In this document: one piece after another, positions 16,862 through 27,900 of the stretch
Layout of the letters: the number at the start of each line of letters is the position of its first letter
Position numbering within the stretch: the first letter of the stretch is position 1
From: Aureivirga marina
GTDB lineage: Bacteria; Bacteroidota; Bacteroidia; Flavobacteriales; Flavobacteriaceae
Direction: 5' to 3'
DNA length: 64,000 nucleotides
Assembly: GCF_015767265.1 (NCBI RefSeq)
Contig: NZ_JADPIB010000005.1
Coordinates: 248,001 to 312,000 of the forward strand
The notes under the pieces: generated by a model
Told to the model about the DNA's origin: nothing
What the model saw: the letters and a program-made list of their open reading frames with translations, nothing else
Database searches by the model: none
Program-made: the position numbers and the translations under genes

Positions 16862-17925
16862 TTTTCTTCTAATTTTAAATTGACTTTAAACACACTTTCT
16901 TTTTCTTCAATTTGTAAATCAAAGGCATCAGGATATAATAATTCCAATTGTTTTTTTACATTTTTCAAACCAATTCTTTCTTTCGTTGAAGCAACTTTAT
17001 TTGTAGGAATTGAATTTGTAATTTGAAAACAAATAAATGAATTTTCTAAATATATTTTTATCTCAATTTCTGCTTCTTTTAACTCTTGTGAAACACCATG
17101 TTTAAAAGCATTTTCGATAAAAGTTAACAAAATTAAAGGTGCAATTTTCACTTCTTTTTCAAATCGTTTATGAAATTGTATTTTCACTCTATTTCCATAA
17201 CGAACTTTTTCCAAAGCAAGATAATTTTCAATCAATTCAACTTCTTTAAAAAGCGAAACAAATTTTTCATTACAACCATACAACATATAATCCAACATTT
17301 CTGAAAGTTTTGCAATCACTTCTGGAGCTTGATCCGATTTTTTGATGGATAAAGCGTATAAATTATTTAAAGTATTAAATAAAAAATGCGGATTTAATTG
17401 TTGTTTTAAAGTGGTTAATTCGGCTGTTTTCTTTTGTTCGTTTAATTTTAAATATTTCTGTTGGTCTTTATAAAATTTAATCATTAACAACAAAAGTGCA
17501 GGTGTTGCAAATTTTATGGATTTTCCTATAAAAGTTCGAGTTCTCGTTATATAAAACCAAAAACTTTTTACAGATTTATATTCCGTTTCATTTCCTTTCA
17601 ATTTCCAATATTTTGGTTGAAAATAAAACTCATGAACAGTTACAAAAGTAAAATATGCCAACATTAACATTAGAATAACTCCAATTGTAAAAAGAAAATA
17701 TTTTTTGGGAATTAAAAATTTCGGAACTAGAATTAAAAGTAAAGAATATGCAAACATTATTTGCATCAAAATGATGATAATTCTTGTTTCAAATACTTCT
17801 TGTAATCCTGTAAAATATTTCATTTCTACAGTAAAAAAAAAATATGCTATAATTCCAATCCAAAACAAAATATGTTTTACGATTGTAATTTGGAAAAAAG
17901 CAGATATTTTATGGATACTATTCAT
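16858..17925 (-). CDS. LytS-type sensor histidine kinase
   Basis: About 355 residues from the ATG at 17925; a TTG six codons upstream would extend it. Four membrane helices occupy roughly the first 150 residues. The His_kinase (PF06580) signature follows: QLNPHFLFNTLNNLYAL carries the phospho-accepting His, and the HATPase region contains LLTFIENAFKHGV and GIGLKN-like ERIGLKNVKKQL. This topology is that of the short membrane LytS/AgrC-like kinases paired with LytTR regulators in Bacteroidota. No sensor domain other than the membrane helices is present, so the signal is unknown. It is cotranscribed with the response regulator. Confidence 0.92.
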   Translation of the reverse strand: MNSIHKISAFFQITIVKHILFWIGIIAYFFFTVEMKYFTGLQEVFETRIIIILMQIMFAYSLLLILVPKFLIPKKYFLFTIGVILMLMLAYFTFVTVHEFYFQPKYWKLKGNETEYKSVKSFWFYITRTRTFIGKSIKFATPALLLLMIKFYKDQQKYLKLNEQKKTAELTTLKQQLNPHFLFNTLNNLYALSIKKSDQAPEVIAKLSEMLDYMLYGCNEKFVSLFKEVELIENYLALEKVRYGNRVKIQFHKRFEKEVKIAPLILLTFIENAFKHGVSQELKEAEIEIKIYLENSFICFQITNSIPTNKVASTKERIGLKNVKKQLELLYPDAFDLQIEEKESVFKVNLKLEEK

Positions 17926-18147
17926 TTTTGCGCTAAAATACAATTTTAAAACAGATCGAAAATAAAAGTAGCTGAAACCTAAAATTTGGAAGTCAAAAAG
18001 TATTTTTCTGTATACAAAAACGGTATTTTCTATAAATCATTTTCTATCGTTCTAAACTTCTGATTTATCTACTTTTTCAAAAATCAATTCTTGCTTCTGC
18101 TACTTTTATCCGCCAACAAATAAGTCTAACTATTGAATCTGTAGAAA

Positions 18148-20319
18148 ATGAAAAAAATCGTTCTGTTTTTAATTCTAATTTTTGGAATTAATCTTATTCA
18201 GGCACAAAATGGAAAAATTGCTTTTAAAGAAACTTCCATTCAATTGGATGGAAAATTAAATGAATCTGTTTGGGAAACACTTCCAATGGAAAGTAATTTC
18301 TTTAATTATATTCCAAATAGTGGAGAAAATGCGCAAAATAACACCCAAGTAAAATTATTTCATAATGGAAAATTTCTTTATATCAGTGCAATTTACCAGG
18401 ATCCGAATCCAGAAGTTCAAATTGGTTCTTTAAAACGTGATGACATTAGAAATTCTGGAGGAAATAGTGATTCTTTTGCAGTTGTAATTGACACGTATAA
18501 TCAACAACAAGCTGGATATTTTTTTATTGTAAATATGGGAGATGCTTTGGTGGATGCTTTGGTTGCAAGAAGAGGAAATGGGTTTCGAGTGAATACTAAT
18601 TGGAATTCCACTTGGAATGCAAAAACTTCAGTAAATGGAAATTCAAAAGTTTATGAAATTGAAATTCCTTTAAAAACTTTAGGTTATAAAACAGAAAATC
18701 CAAATTGGGGAATTATGTTTCACACCAGAAATATCAAATTAAATGAATGGACAACAAGCACAAAAATTGATAGAAATTATTCGCAATTCGATTTGCGATT
18801 TGCAAAAGTTTTTGAGATGGAAAATTTGGTAGAAAACAAATCTTCACGTTTTGTTGTTACACCTTCACTTACTTTAAATCATCAGGAAGATTTAGCAAAT
18901 GAAACAAAAGAATCTACTTTAAAACCAAGTGTTGATGTACAATATAATTTGAATTCTTCTTTAAAATTGGATGCGACAATAAATCCAGATTTTTCGCAAG
19001 TTGATGTAGATCGACAAGTAACAAATTTGAGTCGTTTTTCTATCTTTTTTCCAGAAAGAAGAAATTTCTTTTTAGAAAACAGTGATTTATTTAATAACCT
19101 TGGAATTTATGATGTAAATCCTTTTTATTCAAGAAAAATTGGAGCAGAAACTGATATGTTATTTGGTTTAAAACTTTCTGGAAATATTGCAGAAAAAACT
19201 CGAATTGGAATTTTAAATGCTTCCACAAAAGAAGAAGATGACATTCCTGCACAAAATTATACGGTTTTAGTTGGGCAACAACAATTATCAAATTCTTTTA
19301 GAGCGACAGGTTTTTTAATTAATCGCCAAGAAATGGATGGATTTTCATTTGCGGATGATTATAATAGAGTTGGTGGATTAAATCTAAATTATAATTCAAA
19401 AAATAATCGATGGACAGGTTTGATCAATCTTGCACAAAGTTTTACAAAAAATATTTCTGGAGATAATAATTTTTACAATCTAGGAATTTGGTATAATAGT
19501 TTAAAAGTTTCTTGGCGTGCTGCTGTTCGAAAAGTAGAGAAAAATTATATCACAGATGTTGGGTTTGTTCCGAGATTATATAATTATGATGCAATTACAG
19601 AAACAACAATTCGAGATGGATATACACAAGCAAGTACAAGATTTGGATTAACACGTTTTCCAAAAAATTCTAAAATTATAGACAACCATCGCTATTTTAA
19701 TATTTCAAATAATACTTATTGGGATGAAAAAGGAATTCTAACACAAAGTTCTACGAATTTTAATAATGATATTTATTTTAAAGATTTATCAAACCTTTAT
19801 GGTGGTGCTAGTTTACATCATATTAATTTACAATATGCATTTGATCCGTTAAGAAATGGAAATTTTATCACGCCAGAAGTTTATAATTTTTATCGAATGA
19901 GTTTAGGATTTGATTCTACTAGAAAAAAGAAATTTCAATACGGAGGAAATGTACAACTTGGAACGTATTATAGCGGAAAAAGAACTCGTTTTATTTTATA
20001 TTCTGAATATCAATTATTACCTCTTGCTCGCTTACAAGTTAGATACGAACAAAATGATATCGATTTAAATGAGTTAGGAAAAGACACATTTCATTTAGCT
20101 CGATTTATTGGTGAAATATTCTTTACAAATCGCTTGAATTGGACAACTTATGTACAATATAACACACAATTTGACAATTTCAATGTCAACAGTCGATTAC
20201 AATGGGAATATCGTCCGCTTTCATATGTGTATTTGGTTGTTTCTGACAATTATGATGAAAATATTTATCGAAAAAATTGGGGAGTTGCTTTTAAAGTAAA
20301 TTATAGGTTAGATATTTAA
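18148..20319 (+). CDS. DUF5916 outer-membrane protein with family-9-like carbohydrate-binding domain
   Basis: 723 residues. A signal peptide (to IQAQ, residue 20) is followed by a CBM9-like beta-sandwich (about 25-215; IQLDGKLNESVWETL, DSFAVVIDTYNQQQAGYFF). Then comes the DUF5916 segment with the hallmark NPDFSQVDVDRQV and FFPERRNFFLEN (about 285-320) and a C-terminal beta-barrel rich in alternating aromatic residues. Family members are usually 700-850 residues and are predicted outer-membrane proteins. The ligand is unknown. A strong terminator follows. The LytS/LytTR pair is divergently transcribed and could regulate it; that is speculation. Confidence 0.88.
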   Translation: MKKIVLFLILIFGINLIQAQNGKIAFKETSIQLDGKLNESVWETLPMESNFFNYIPNSGENAQNNTQVKLFHNGKFLYISAIYQDPNPEVQIGSLKRDDIRNSGGNSDSFAVVIDTYNQQQAGYFFIVNMGDALVDALVARRGNGFRVNTNWNSTWNAKTSVNGNSKVYEIEIPLKTLGYKTENPNWGIMFHTRNIKLNEWTTSTKIDRNYSQFDLRFAKVFEMENLVENKSSRFVVTPSLTLNHQEDLANETKESTLKPSVDVQYNLNSSLKLDATINPDFSQVDVDRQVTNLSRFSIFFPERRNFFLENSDLFNNLGIYDVNPFYSRKIGAETDMLFGLKLSGNIAEKTRIGILNASTKEEDDIPAQNYTVLVGQQQLSNSFRATGFLINRQEMDGFSFADDYNRVGGLNLNYNSKNNRWTGLINLAQSFTKNISGDNNFYNLGIWYNSLKVSWRAAVRKVEKNYITDVGFVPRLYNYDAITETTIRDGYTQASTRFGLTRFPKNSKIIDNHRYFNISNNTYWDEKGILTQSSTNFNNDIYFKDLSNLYGGASLHHINLQYAFDPLRNGNFITPEVYNFYRMSLGFDSTRKKKFQYGGNVQLGTYYSGKRTRFILYSEYQLLPLARLQVRYEQNDIDLNELGKDTFHLARFIGEIFFTNRLNWTTYVQYNTQFDNFNVNSRLQWEYRPLSYVYLVVSDNYDENIYRKNWGVAFKVNYRLDI

Positions 20320-20346
20320 TTTGTTTTCATTAATTATTTAAACAGT

Positions 20347-20388
20347 AAAAATCGAAGTAAAAATTTACTTCGATTTTTTATTTTTTTA
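20347..20388 (+). terminator. Terminator of the DUF5916 gene
   Basis: A 15-bp perfect stem (20347-20361 with 20364-20378, core TCGAAGTAAA) is followed by TTTTTATTTTTTT. Confidence 0.9.
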
Positions 20389-20476
20389 AAGTTAATGCTG
20401 AATATCAACCTTTGAATTATTTTTTTTCATGATAAGAAAACGAACAAAAAAAGTGAGATTCTATTTTAATACTAGA

Positions 20477-21391
20477 TTAAATATAAGAAACATATTCAAG
20501 GATTGTTTGAAAAATAGTTTCATTAATTTCTGAAACACTTTTTTTCTTTATTTTCTTTTTTGATTTTAACTTAATCTCTATAAACTTTACAGATTCAATC
20601 AATTCTTGATCTTTCTTAAAATACTCTATCTTTTGTATAATTCCATTTTTATCATAAGAAATGGTTGTTTTATACATAGAATTTTCCAATTCTACAACTT
20701 GCTTTTTTTCATTAAATGATTTTATTTCTTTTTTAGGTGGAACTTTTCCTATAGTATGCATGTTATAATACAATCCAATTCTTTTATTTTCTTCATAAGA
20801 ATATCGCCATTCCCAATTCTTTTTTCCTTTTTTAAAATTTTGCCATAACATCAATCTTCCTTCTTCATCATATTCCATCTTTGTATAATTCTTGTCGTCT
20901 TTTTTTCGACCTTGAAATTCTCCTTTTTCATTTATCCAATATTTTAAATTTCTAAAAAGAGAATCTGATTTTACAAAATAGGATTTTTCAGAGATGATAT
21001 GTTTTTTTGACTTGTCCTGTTCATATTTTACATAAAAATTATATTCTAAATTTTCTTCTTTATCTGTTTCCCAAATTTCTCTTCTTTTTCTATTACCATT
21101 TTTATAATATTCTAAAAGATGCATTTGTCGCAAAAGATGTAAATCATTTTTATAATATTTTCCATACAACAAAACCTTTAAAGCCTGACCTGAAGAATTC
21201 AAAGTCATTTTTAAAAAAGGCAAATTTTCTTTATTAGAAATTTTCTTTGTTGGTTCACTATAAATATCATAGTAATAATCATGTCTAATAAGTTGGATTT
21301 CTATTTCTCCATCGTATTTTTTTTGGTCTTGTGCAAATAATTGTAAACTAAAAGTAAATAGAAATAGTATGAAAGTAGATTTTATTTTCAT
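20477..21391 (-). CDS. Secreted YwqK/MORN-like repeat protein
   Basis: 304 residues. A Sec signal ends at LFAQ (residue 20). Short strand-turn repeats of the YwqK/RHS-lite type follow: YYKNGNRKR, YDEEGRLMLWQNF, YSYEENKRIG, YDKNGIIQKIEYF. Proteins of this type are often annotated as YwqK antitoxins, but in Bacteroidota they are mostly free-standing envelope proteins and no toxin is adjacent. The next gene on the same strand is a shorter lipoprotein with the same repeats. Role unknown. Confidence 0.7.
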   Translation of the reverse strand: MKIKSTFILFLFTFSLQLFAQDQKKYDGEIEIQLIRHDYYYDIYSEPTKKISNKENLPFLKMTLNSSGQALKVLLYGKYYKNDLHLLRQMHLLEYYKNGNRKRREIWETDKEENLEYNFYVKYEQDKSKKHIISEKSYFVKSDSLFRNLKYWINEKGEFQGRKKDDKNYTKMEYDEEGRLMLWQNFKKGKKNWEWRYSYEENKRIGLYYNMHTIGKVPPKKEIKSFNEKKQVVELENSMYKTTISYDKNGIIQKIEYFKKDQELIESVKFIEIKLKSKKKIKKKSVSEINETIFQTILEYVSYI

Positions 21392-21456
21392 TTTTTATAT
21401 TAATCGTTTCTTCGTTGTAAACATAGCTTTTTTTGTGTAATCTTACGATGTAAAAA

Positions 21457-21960
21457 TCAATCTATTTGAATTCTTTTTGGTTCCATATCTCCATCTCCAT
21501 AATCTTCAATTAAAATTAAATTACCATTTTTACCATATTTTTTCCAAATACCTATAGATTTTCCAAATTTGAAACTCCCTTCTACTCTAATTCGTCCATC
21601 TTTATAATAATAAGTCGCCTTACCATGATATTTATCGTTAATTTTTTGTGGCAATTCTCCCATTACTTGTCCATTTTCAAAATATTCACGAACATAAATA
21701 GCTTTTCCATCTTTTTCTTGAATAATTCTTAGAATGTTGTCATGAGCATCTTTAAAAATTCTAGTTTCTAGATTTTCTTTCTTATTTATATATTTGATTT
21801 CTTCTTTTTTAATATTAAAAAAAGTGTCACTTTCTCTCTTAATTTCTTCAAGCAATTCTTTATCCAATTTTATAACTTCGATTTTAGATACTTCTTTATT
21901 TTCACAAGAAATCAGCAAAAATAACATACCAAAAACAGCTAAAATTTCTTCTTTTTTCAT
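21457..21960 (-). CDS. YwqK/MORN-like repeat lipoprotein
   Basis: 167 residues. The signal ends in LLISC, a lipobox. The C-terminal half has three YwqK-type repeats (EYFENGQVMGELP, YYYKDGRIRVEGSF, KYGKNGNLILIEDY). These repeats fold as paired beta-hairpins. The gene begins 1 base after the stop of the lipoprotein gene at 21962-22465, so the two are cotranscribed and probably form one unit with the secreted repeat protein at 20477. Function unknown. Confidence 0.75.
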   Translation of the reverse strand: MKKEEILAVFGMLFLLISCENKEVSKIEVIKLDKELLEEIKRESDTFFNIKKEEIKYINKKENLETRIFKDAHDNILRIIQEKDGKAIYVREYFENGQVMGELPQKINDKYHGKATYYYKDGRIRVEGSFKFGKSIGIWKKYGKNGNLILIEDYGDGDMEPKRIQID

Positions 21961-21961
21961 T

Positions 21962-22465
21962 TTATTTTACTCTTTTATATTCATGAATTTTTTCATATCT
22001 ATACCCATAATAAACTCCTCCCATTAAAAAAAAACTTTTATTCAGGTCATTAAGGATTAATTTTTTTTCTTTATCTAAAGTAAGCCTAACTTTTTTCACA
22101 TCAAATCCTCCAATTAGAAAAGGAATTCCAGTTAATTTAAAATTCTTATTTTTTAAATAAAGAAATCCATTTTTTTTAAGTTTATATTTTAACACTTGTG
22201 ATTTCACTATTGTATTTTCATCTAAAAAATTTAATTTAATTTTTTTATGATTTAATATTTTAATTTCGAAATTCAACTCTTTTTTAGCATCAAGATTAGG
22301 ATGTTTAATTCTATTTATTTTTTCATCAATAGCATCTGTATAAAAAGTTCCATTTAAATTTTCAATATTATTTTCAGTTAATTTTAAATGCGAATCGTAT
22401 TCTTCTTTAAAAATTCCACAACTTAAAAATAGGAAAGGTAAAAGAATTATAATCAATTTTTTCAT
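21962..22465 (-). CDS. Hypothetical lipoprotein
   Basis: 167 residues from the ATG at 22465; a GTG immediately upstream adds one residue. The signal peptide ends in FLFLSC, a good lipobox. The mature part is a Lys-rich beta protein with no recognised domain (YTDAIDEKINRI, GIPFLIGGFDVKKV). It is immediately followed by the YwqK-like lipoprotein gene. Function unknown. Confidence 0.75.
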   Translation of the reverse strand: MKKLIIILLPFLFLSCGIFKEEYDSHLKLTENNIENLNGTFYTDAIDEKINRIKHPNLDAKKELNFEIKILNHKKIKLNFLDENTIVKSQVLKYKLKKNGFLYLKNKNFKLTGIPFLIGGFDVKKVRLTLDKEKKLILNDLNKSFFLMGGVYYGYRYEKIHEYKRVK

Positions 22466-22499
22466 CACTTTTAATTTTCAATTTCATCAAATATATATT

Positions 22500-23777
22500 T
22501 TATTCTGAATAAAACCATTTTTTATAAATCCATTCTAAAACAAAACAAATTCCGATGATTGACAAAACCACAATTACTCCAGTTTTATTTGTTTTTAATT
22601 GTTGGTTAATCAAAATAAATAAAGCTGCTAAGCATAAAATAAAACCTAAAAAAGAAATCACTCGATTTCCATTAAATTCTGCATATTTTCGGAAACAAAC
22701 ATAATTTACCATTGCAAAAATCAATAAAAAACCTGTGCTTCCAGCAGTTGAAATACTTTCGATATCTAAAAAATTCGTAATAATTAATGTTGCAATCGTA
22801 GTAATCATTAAACCAATTGGTTGTTTCCATAATGTTTTCGTGAATTGCTTTGGAAGTTCATCTTCTTCAGCAATTTCATAACTAACACGACTACTTCCAT
22901 AAAGAGAAACGTTTATTGCAGAAAAAGTAGAAATTAAAGCTGCAATCGTAATGGCAATAAATCCAGCTTTTCCTAAAGTTGGTCTAGCTGCTTCAGCCAA
23001 AACATAATCTTTTGCATTTTCTATAGCTTCAAACGGTAAAGAACCAACTGTAACTGTAGCAATAATTACATAAATCAAAATGACTAAAATCACAGAATAA
23101 TAATATGCTTTTGGAATATTTTTCTTTGGATTTTTAATATCTGGAGCTGCATTTGCGATTAATTCAAAACCTTCATAAGCAACAAAAATTACCATTCCTC
23201 CAGCAATTAATTTTAATGGAGATTCCCAATGAGAAACATAAAGTTGCATTTCACTTGGACTGCTGAATAATCCATAAATTCCAATAACGACAAATAAAAG
23301 TAAAATAATAAGTTTGATAACAACGGCAAAAGATTCAATTTCACTAACAACTTTTATACTATAATAATTGATAAATGTTGCTAATGCGATTATAAAGCTT
23401 GCATAAATATGAAAATCGATATTTCGGTCAACAAATAAAAAAAGATTTGGAGCATAAGAACCAAAAGCAGACGCATAAAGAGAAATCATAATTATATAAC
23501 TTATCCACAAAAGATTGTTGATTCCTCCACTAAAAACAGATTTTCCGAAACCTTCATAAATAAATTTTACCGTTCCTCCTCGACTAGGATAACGTATGGA
23601 AAGTTTGACATACGAATAGGAAGTGATTAATGCAATAATTCCTGCAAAGAAAAAAGCAATTGGCGTTCCTCCTTCTGCCAAATGTACTGCCAAACCTAAA
23701 ACAGCGAAAATTCCTCCGCCAACCATTCCACCAATTCCGATGGAAATTGCTTCGCCTAATCCTATTTTTTTATTCAC
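22500..23777 (-). CDS. APC-superfamily amino acid permease
   Basis: 425 residues with twelve predicted membrane helices. The first helix carries the glycine-rich substrate motif IGIGGMVGGGIFAVLG, and the sixth has VAYEGFELIANAAPDIKNP, both typical of amino acid/polyamine/organocation transporters. Length is normal for the family. Substrate cannot be told from sequence. The three lipoprotein genes downstream begin 35 bases after it on the same strand and might be read through from its promoter. A hairpin terminator between this gene and the next upstream gene (23832-23870) isolates it. Confidence 0.9.
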   Translation of the reverse strand: MNKKIGLGEAISIGIGGMVGGGIFAVLGLAVHLAEGGTPIAFFFAGIIALITSYSYVKLSIRYPSRGGTVKFIYEGFGKSVFSGGINNLLWISYIIMISLYASAFGSYAPNLFLFVDRNIDFHIYASFIIALATFINYYSIKVVSEIESFAVVIKLIILLLFVVIGIYGLFSSPSEMQLYVSHWESPLKLIAGGMVIFVAYEGFELIANAAPDIKNPKKNIPKAYYYSVILVILIYVIIATVTVGSLPFEAIENAKDYVLAEAARPTLGKAGFIAITIAALISTFSAINVSLYGSSRVSYEIAEEDELPKQFTKTLWKQPIGLMITTIATLIITNFLDIESISTAGSTGFLLIFAMVNYVCFRKYAEFNGNRVISFLGFILCLAALFILINQQLKTNKTGVIVVLSIIGICFVLEWIYKKWFYSE

Positions 23778-23831
23778 TTAAAATTGTTTTAAAACTTTCA
23801 CAATCTTGAAGTTAAACATTTATAAGACAAT

Positions 23832-23870
23832 AAAAAAGCATATAAAAATTGAATTTCTATATGCTTTTTT
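23832..23870. terminator. Bidirectional-type hairpin terminator
   Basis: A 13-bp perfect stem (23832-23844 with 23858-23870, core GCATATA) with a 13-base loop and T runs on both strands. It ends the lipoprotein gene at 23894-24379. Confidence 0.85.
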
Positions 23871-23893
23871 TATGCTTATTCACTTGAATTCTA

Positions 23894-24379
23894 TTATTTT
23901 ACTAATTCTGTATTTAAGTTATTTAAATATGTTTTAAGTATTTTAGCCCAAAAAGAAGAAGTGATTCGACTGCTATATGTTTTCTTTTCTATTCTATCAT
24001 AGACATAGAATTTTCTTACTTTATAAAGATATTCTCTAGATCTATCCATGGCATTTACATCAAATTTATAACCAGCAGATTTTTTACTATAATCAAAAAC
24101 ATATCTGAATTTATTTTCATCTTTATATTTTTCATTTGTCAAGTCATCTTTGGTAATTATTTTATATTTACCTGAATAATATTTTTTAAGATATTTTTTC
24201 AAATAATTTCCATAACTACCATCATAAGTTACACATAATAAAGTTGCATTATAATCTTTAAAATCTATTGGAATTGCGCCTTTTTCAACTGTTAATTTTG
24301 ATTCAAAAACAGCAGACATACAACTTGTCATTAACACACAAATACTTAATAATAAAAAGATTTTCTTTAAATATTTCAT
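23894..24379 (-). CDS. Hypothetical lipoprotein
   Basis: 161 residues. The signal MKYLKKIFLLLSICVLMTS precedes the lipobox Cys. The rest is a small alpha/beta domain with many Tyr and Lys residues (YGNYLKKYLKKYYSGKYKI, YVFDYSKKSAGYKF). I recognise no family. It is followed by a strong terminator and lies 65 bases from the membrane protein gene at 24445, possibly in one transcript. Confidence 0.7.
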   Translation of the reverse strand: MKYLKKIFLLLSICVLMTSCMSAVFESKLTVEKGAIPIDFKDYNATLLCVTYDGSYGNYLKKYLKKYYSGKYKIITKDDLTNEKYKDENKFRYVFDYSKKSAGYKFDVNAMDRSREYLYKVRKFYVYDRIEKKTYSSRITSSFWAKILKTYLNNLNTELVK

Positions 24380-24444
24380 TCTTAATTTAATTAATTTATA
24401 GTTTGTTTATATTTAATTTTGGGAGGCAAACTTACAAATCAATT

Positions 24445-24843
24445 TTAAACAAAACTTCTCTTTTTCATTTTATCTTTTATACAAATAATACAGAAAATAA
24501 TTGCTAAAGAAAGAAATGAAGAAACAGAAACTGCTGCTAAAATATTTTTTAAAAATGGTTCATTAAATATATTGATTATCGGTAAATCTCCCATAGTAAT
24601 CCACATCACGATTTCATAAAACAAAAAAGCAAAAATCAGAGCAATTCTTTTATTTTTTACACTTTTTAATTTCTTTCTAAAAATCAAAACAAGAATAAAT
24701 TCAATTACAAAAATCCCAATTAATACATAACTCATAATAATTGGCAATAATCTTATCAAAAAAATATTTATTGTAGTATTTGTTACCCAAATCATGATAA
24801 AAAGAAAAGTTAGAATTGGATAAAGAATTGAATAGATAATCAT
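24445..24843 (-). CDS. Small four-helix membrane protein, hypothetical
   Basis: 132 residues almost entirely of membrane helices (about 2-22, 30-52, 65-83, 96-122), ending in a basic KDKMKKRSF tail. No catalytic motif is visible. It lies between the BspA-type gene terminator and the lipoprotein gene at 23894. Function unknown. Confidence 0.65.
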   Translation of the reverse strand: MIIYSILYPILTFLFIMIWVTNTTINIFLIRLLPIIMSYVLIGIFVIEFILVLIFRKKLKSVKNKRIALIFAFLFYEIVMWITMGDLPIINIFNEPFLKNILAAVSVSSFLSLAIIFCIICIKDKMKKRSFV

Positions 24844-24902
24844 CGTTTTTTATTTCATTTTAAAATGATTAAATCTAAAAAGAAATATATGTTTAAAACT
24901 AA

Positions 24903-24931
24903 AAATCACATAGAAAAACTCTATGTGATTT
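24903..24931 (-). terminator. Terminator of the BspA-type gene
   Basis: An 11-bp perfect stem (24903-24913 with 24921-24931, AAATCACATAG) lies 18 bases past the stop and is followed on the minus strand by TTAGTTTT. Confidence 0.8.
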
Positions 24932-24948
24932 AAATTTAAATAACCTTA

Positions 24949-27900
24949 TTATTCTTTAATCCACTTTTTTGAATAAACTCCTTTTTTAGTCGTGATTTGA
25001 ATAAAATAAATTCCTGAATTCAAATTAGAAACATCAATAATATTTTGATTATGATTAAATTTAGAAATGATCATACCTTTATTATCAATGATTGATAGTT
25101 TTTCTATGTTTACATTTTTATCAAATTCAATCTTCAAAATATTATTAACTGGATTTGGAAATATTTTAAATTCTTCATTTAAAAATTCCGAAACACTTAA
25201 TAATTCAACCACTTTTGTTTGTACTGTATTTGTAACTATAGGAAGGTTAAAATCAAAATAAATATTTGCAGTTCCTAAAATAATATCTCCTAAATCTAAA
25301 TCATTTTTTGGTTTGATTTTAAAAGCAATATATCCATGGCTTTCTGGTTCATTTACAATTTCAGCAGCTAAATCAATATTATTAAAAATAAATTCTACTT
25401 CATTTCCATTAATTTGTACTGAATAATCATGACTTGCACTAATTGGAATTAAAGTTTGAATATCTAATTTTTCATCTAAAACATCTAAAATTCTAACATT
25501 GATTGCACTTGCTGTTCCTGTATTTTGAAATCTAACAATATAATCTAAATATTCTCCTACTTCATCTAAATTGATTTCTTCACCTTGCATTACTCGCTTG
25601 TCATTTGGATCGTAAGAATTAACAACAACTTGATCTAATTTATAGCCGTTATCTTCTGGGTTTTCATCATTTTCAACTGGAGTTGAATTTGCATTAAAAC
25701 TCAAAATATCATCACCGTTAACGGTTGGAGGGGTAAAAACTTCCATTTGAATTTCAATAATTTTAGATTCTAATGGATTCATAGTTCCAATTTCATAAGT
25801 TAATGAACTTTCTGAAGCATTATTTTCAATTGGATCAGAACTTACAAAGCTTATTTTTTCAATATCGTAATTGAAATTTGTAATTACATTTTCAATGATT
25901 TCTGTTCCTATATTTTGAACAATTAATTGATATTTTGCTGTAAACCCAGGGCGAGCTTCAGTCAAAGCGATAATAGAAGTTTTTAAATCTTTTACAGATT
26001 GATTTGCTGTAATACAAAAATCAATATTTTCAGCAGGATTTGATTCATTTAATGTTACAGAAGAAGTATTTTGTTCAATATTAAAATATCCAGAATTATC
26101 TAAGATATTGATATCAAAAGTTCCTTCAGAAACATTTAAATTATAAGTACCATTTATTGCTGTTGTTCCAAAAACAAAATTATTTTCATTAGCATTTACT
26201 TGTAAATTATTTACTGGAATATCATTTTCATCACATCCATTATCATTTATATCATAAATAACAGAACCTGTTATAGAATATAAATTACAGTTTTCTCCTA
26301 AACCACCATCAAAAATAGTCCAACCTTTTTCTTCTATTAAATATTGTCGCACAGATTCATTACAATATGAAACTTCTTTAGCATTCAAAATTCTATTCTC
26401 TAATTCTGAATTAGCTAAAGCTAATAAAAGTGCATCGTAATTATCTGTATCCATTGCAGTATAACCGATAAACGCGTCACCTAAACCACTTTCAAACCCT
26501 TCAATAACTGAATTAAAATCCCAATTAGAAATATCTTGATTAAAAGCTAAAGCAAATTTGAAAATTGCTTCCATATCCCACACATTAGATGTATCCCAAT
26601 TATTTAAAGGTTGATTAAACACTTTTGCATGAGCAAACGCAGCATTCATTTTTAAAACATTTGAAACATCCCAATCATTTAGTGGTTGATTGAATGCTTT
26701 AGTACGAGAAAACATTCCCCCCATATATTTTAAATTTGAGACATTCCAGTTATTTATATTTTGGTTAAATACATCCGTTCCTGAAAACATCGAAGCCATA
26801 TTTTTTACATTTGAAACATCCCAATTATCTAATGGTTGATTAAATACAGTTGCATAATAAAATGTCTTCTCCATATTTGTCACATTTGAAACATCCCAAT
26901 TATTTAATGGTTGATTAAATACATTAGCAAAGTAAAAAAGTTCTTCCATATTTGTCACATTTGAAACATCCCAATTATCCAATGGTTGATTAAAAATAAT
27001 TGCACTATTAAAAACATCTTTTAAACTAGTTATATTTGACGTATCCCAATTATTTATATTTTGATTAAAGCTATGTGCTGAATGAAACATTCCTTGAATA
27101 TTTGTGACATTTGATGTATCCCAATTGTTTAATGGTTGATTAAATAATTTTGCTCCTTTAAACATTGAATGCATATCAATAACATTTGATGTATCCCAAT
27201 TATTTAATGGTTGGTTAAATGCTCTTGCATTATGAAACATTGAACTCATATTTACTACATTTGAGACATCCCAATTATTCAATGGTTGATTAAAAGTACT
27301 TTCTATAGCAGCTGCATTAAAATTAAAAAACATAAAAGACATATTTGTCACATTCGAAACATCCCAGTTATTTATATTTTGATTAAAATAATAAGCAGAA
27401 AAAAACATTCCTGACATATTTACTACATTTGAGACATCCCAATTATCTAATGGTTGATTAAATTTATTTGCAGATTGAAACATTTTTTCCATGTTTGTCA
27501 CATTTGAAACATCCCAATTATTTAATGGTTGATTAAATATCTTAGCAAAACGAAAAAGCCCTTCCATATCTGTCACATTTGAAACATCCCAATTATTTAT
27601 ATTTTGATTAAAGCTTTGTGCTGAACGAAACATTTCTGACATATTTGTTACTTGACTCAAATCAGGAGTATCAACTGCATTTATTACTAAATTTCTCAAA
27701 CCTCCAAAAGCTCCTTCCATTGTAATCCATTGTGCAGTTCCCCATTGCTCAACAGATTTTACTTTCGATTTTAAATTTTCTATATCATCTGGATAATATG
27801 CTATATCATCATAATAAACTCTATTTATATTTCCACTGACAGTAATTGTATACACTCCAGGATTGGCATATGTATAATGAATAATTCCTGGTATTAAATT

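Noticed and set aside
20477-21960. Toxin-antitoxin pair from YwqK-like repeats
   Set aside because: Both proteins are exported or lipidated and no toxin is adjacent; the YwqK antitoxin label is an annotation habit.
26490-27625. Regular 75-base repeats as a CRISPR array or tandem DNA repeat
   Set aside because: They are in frame within one long coding sequence and encode 25-residue BspA units; repeats are too divergent and lack spacers.
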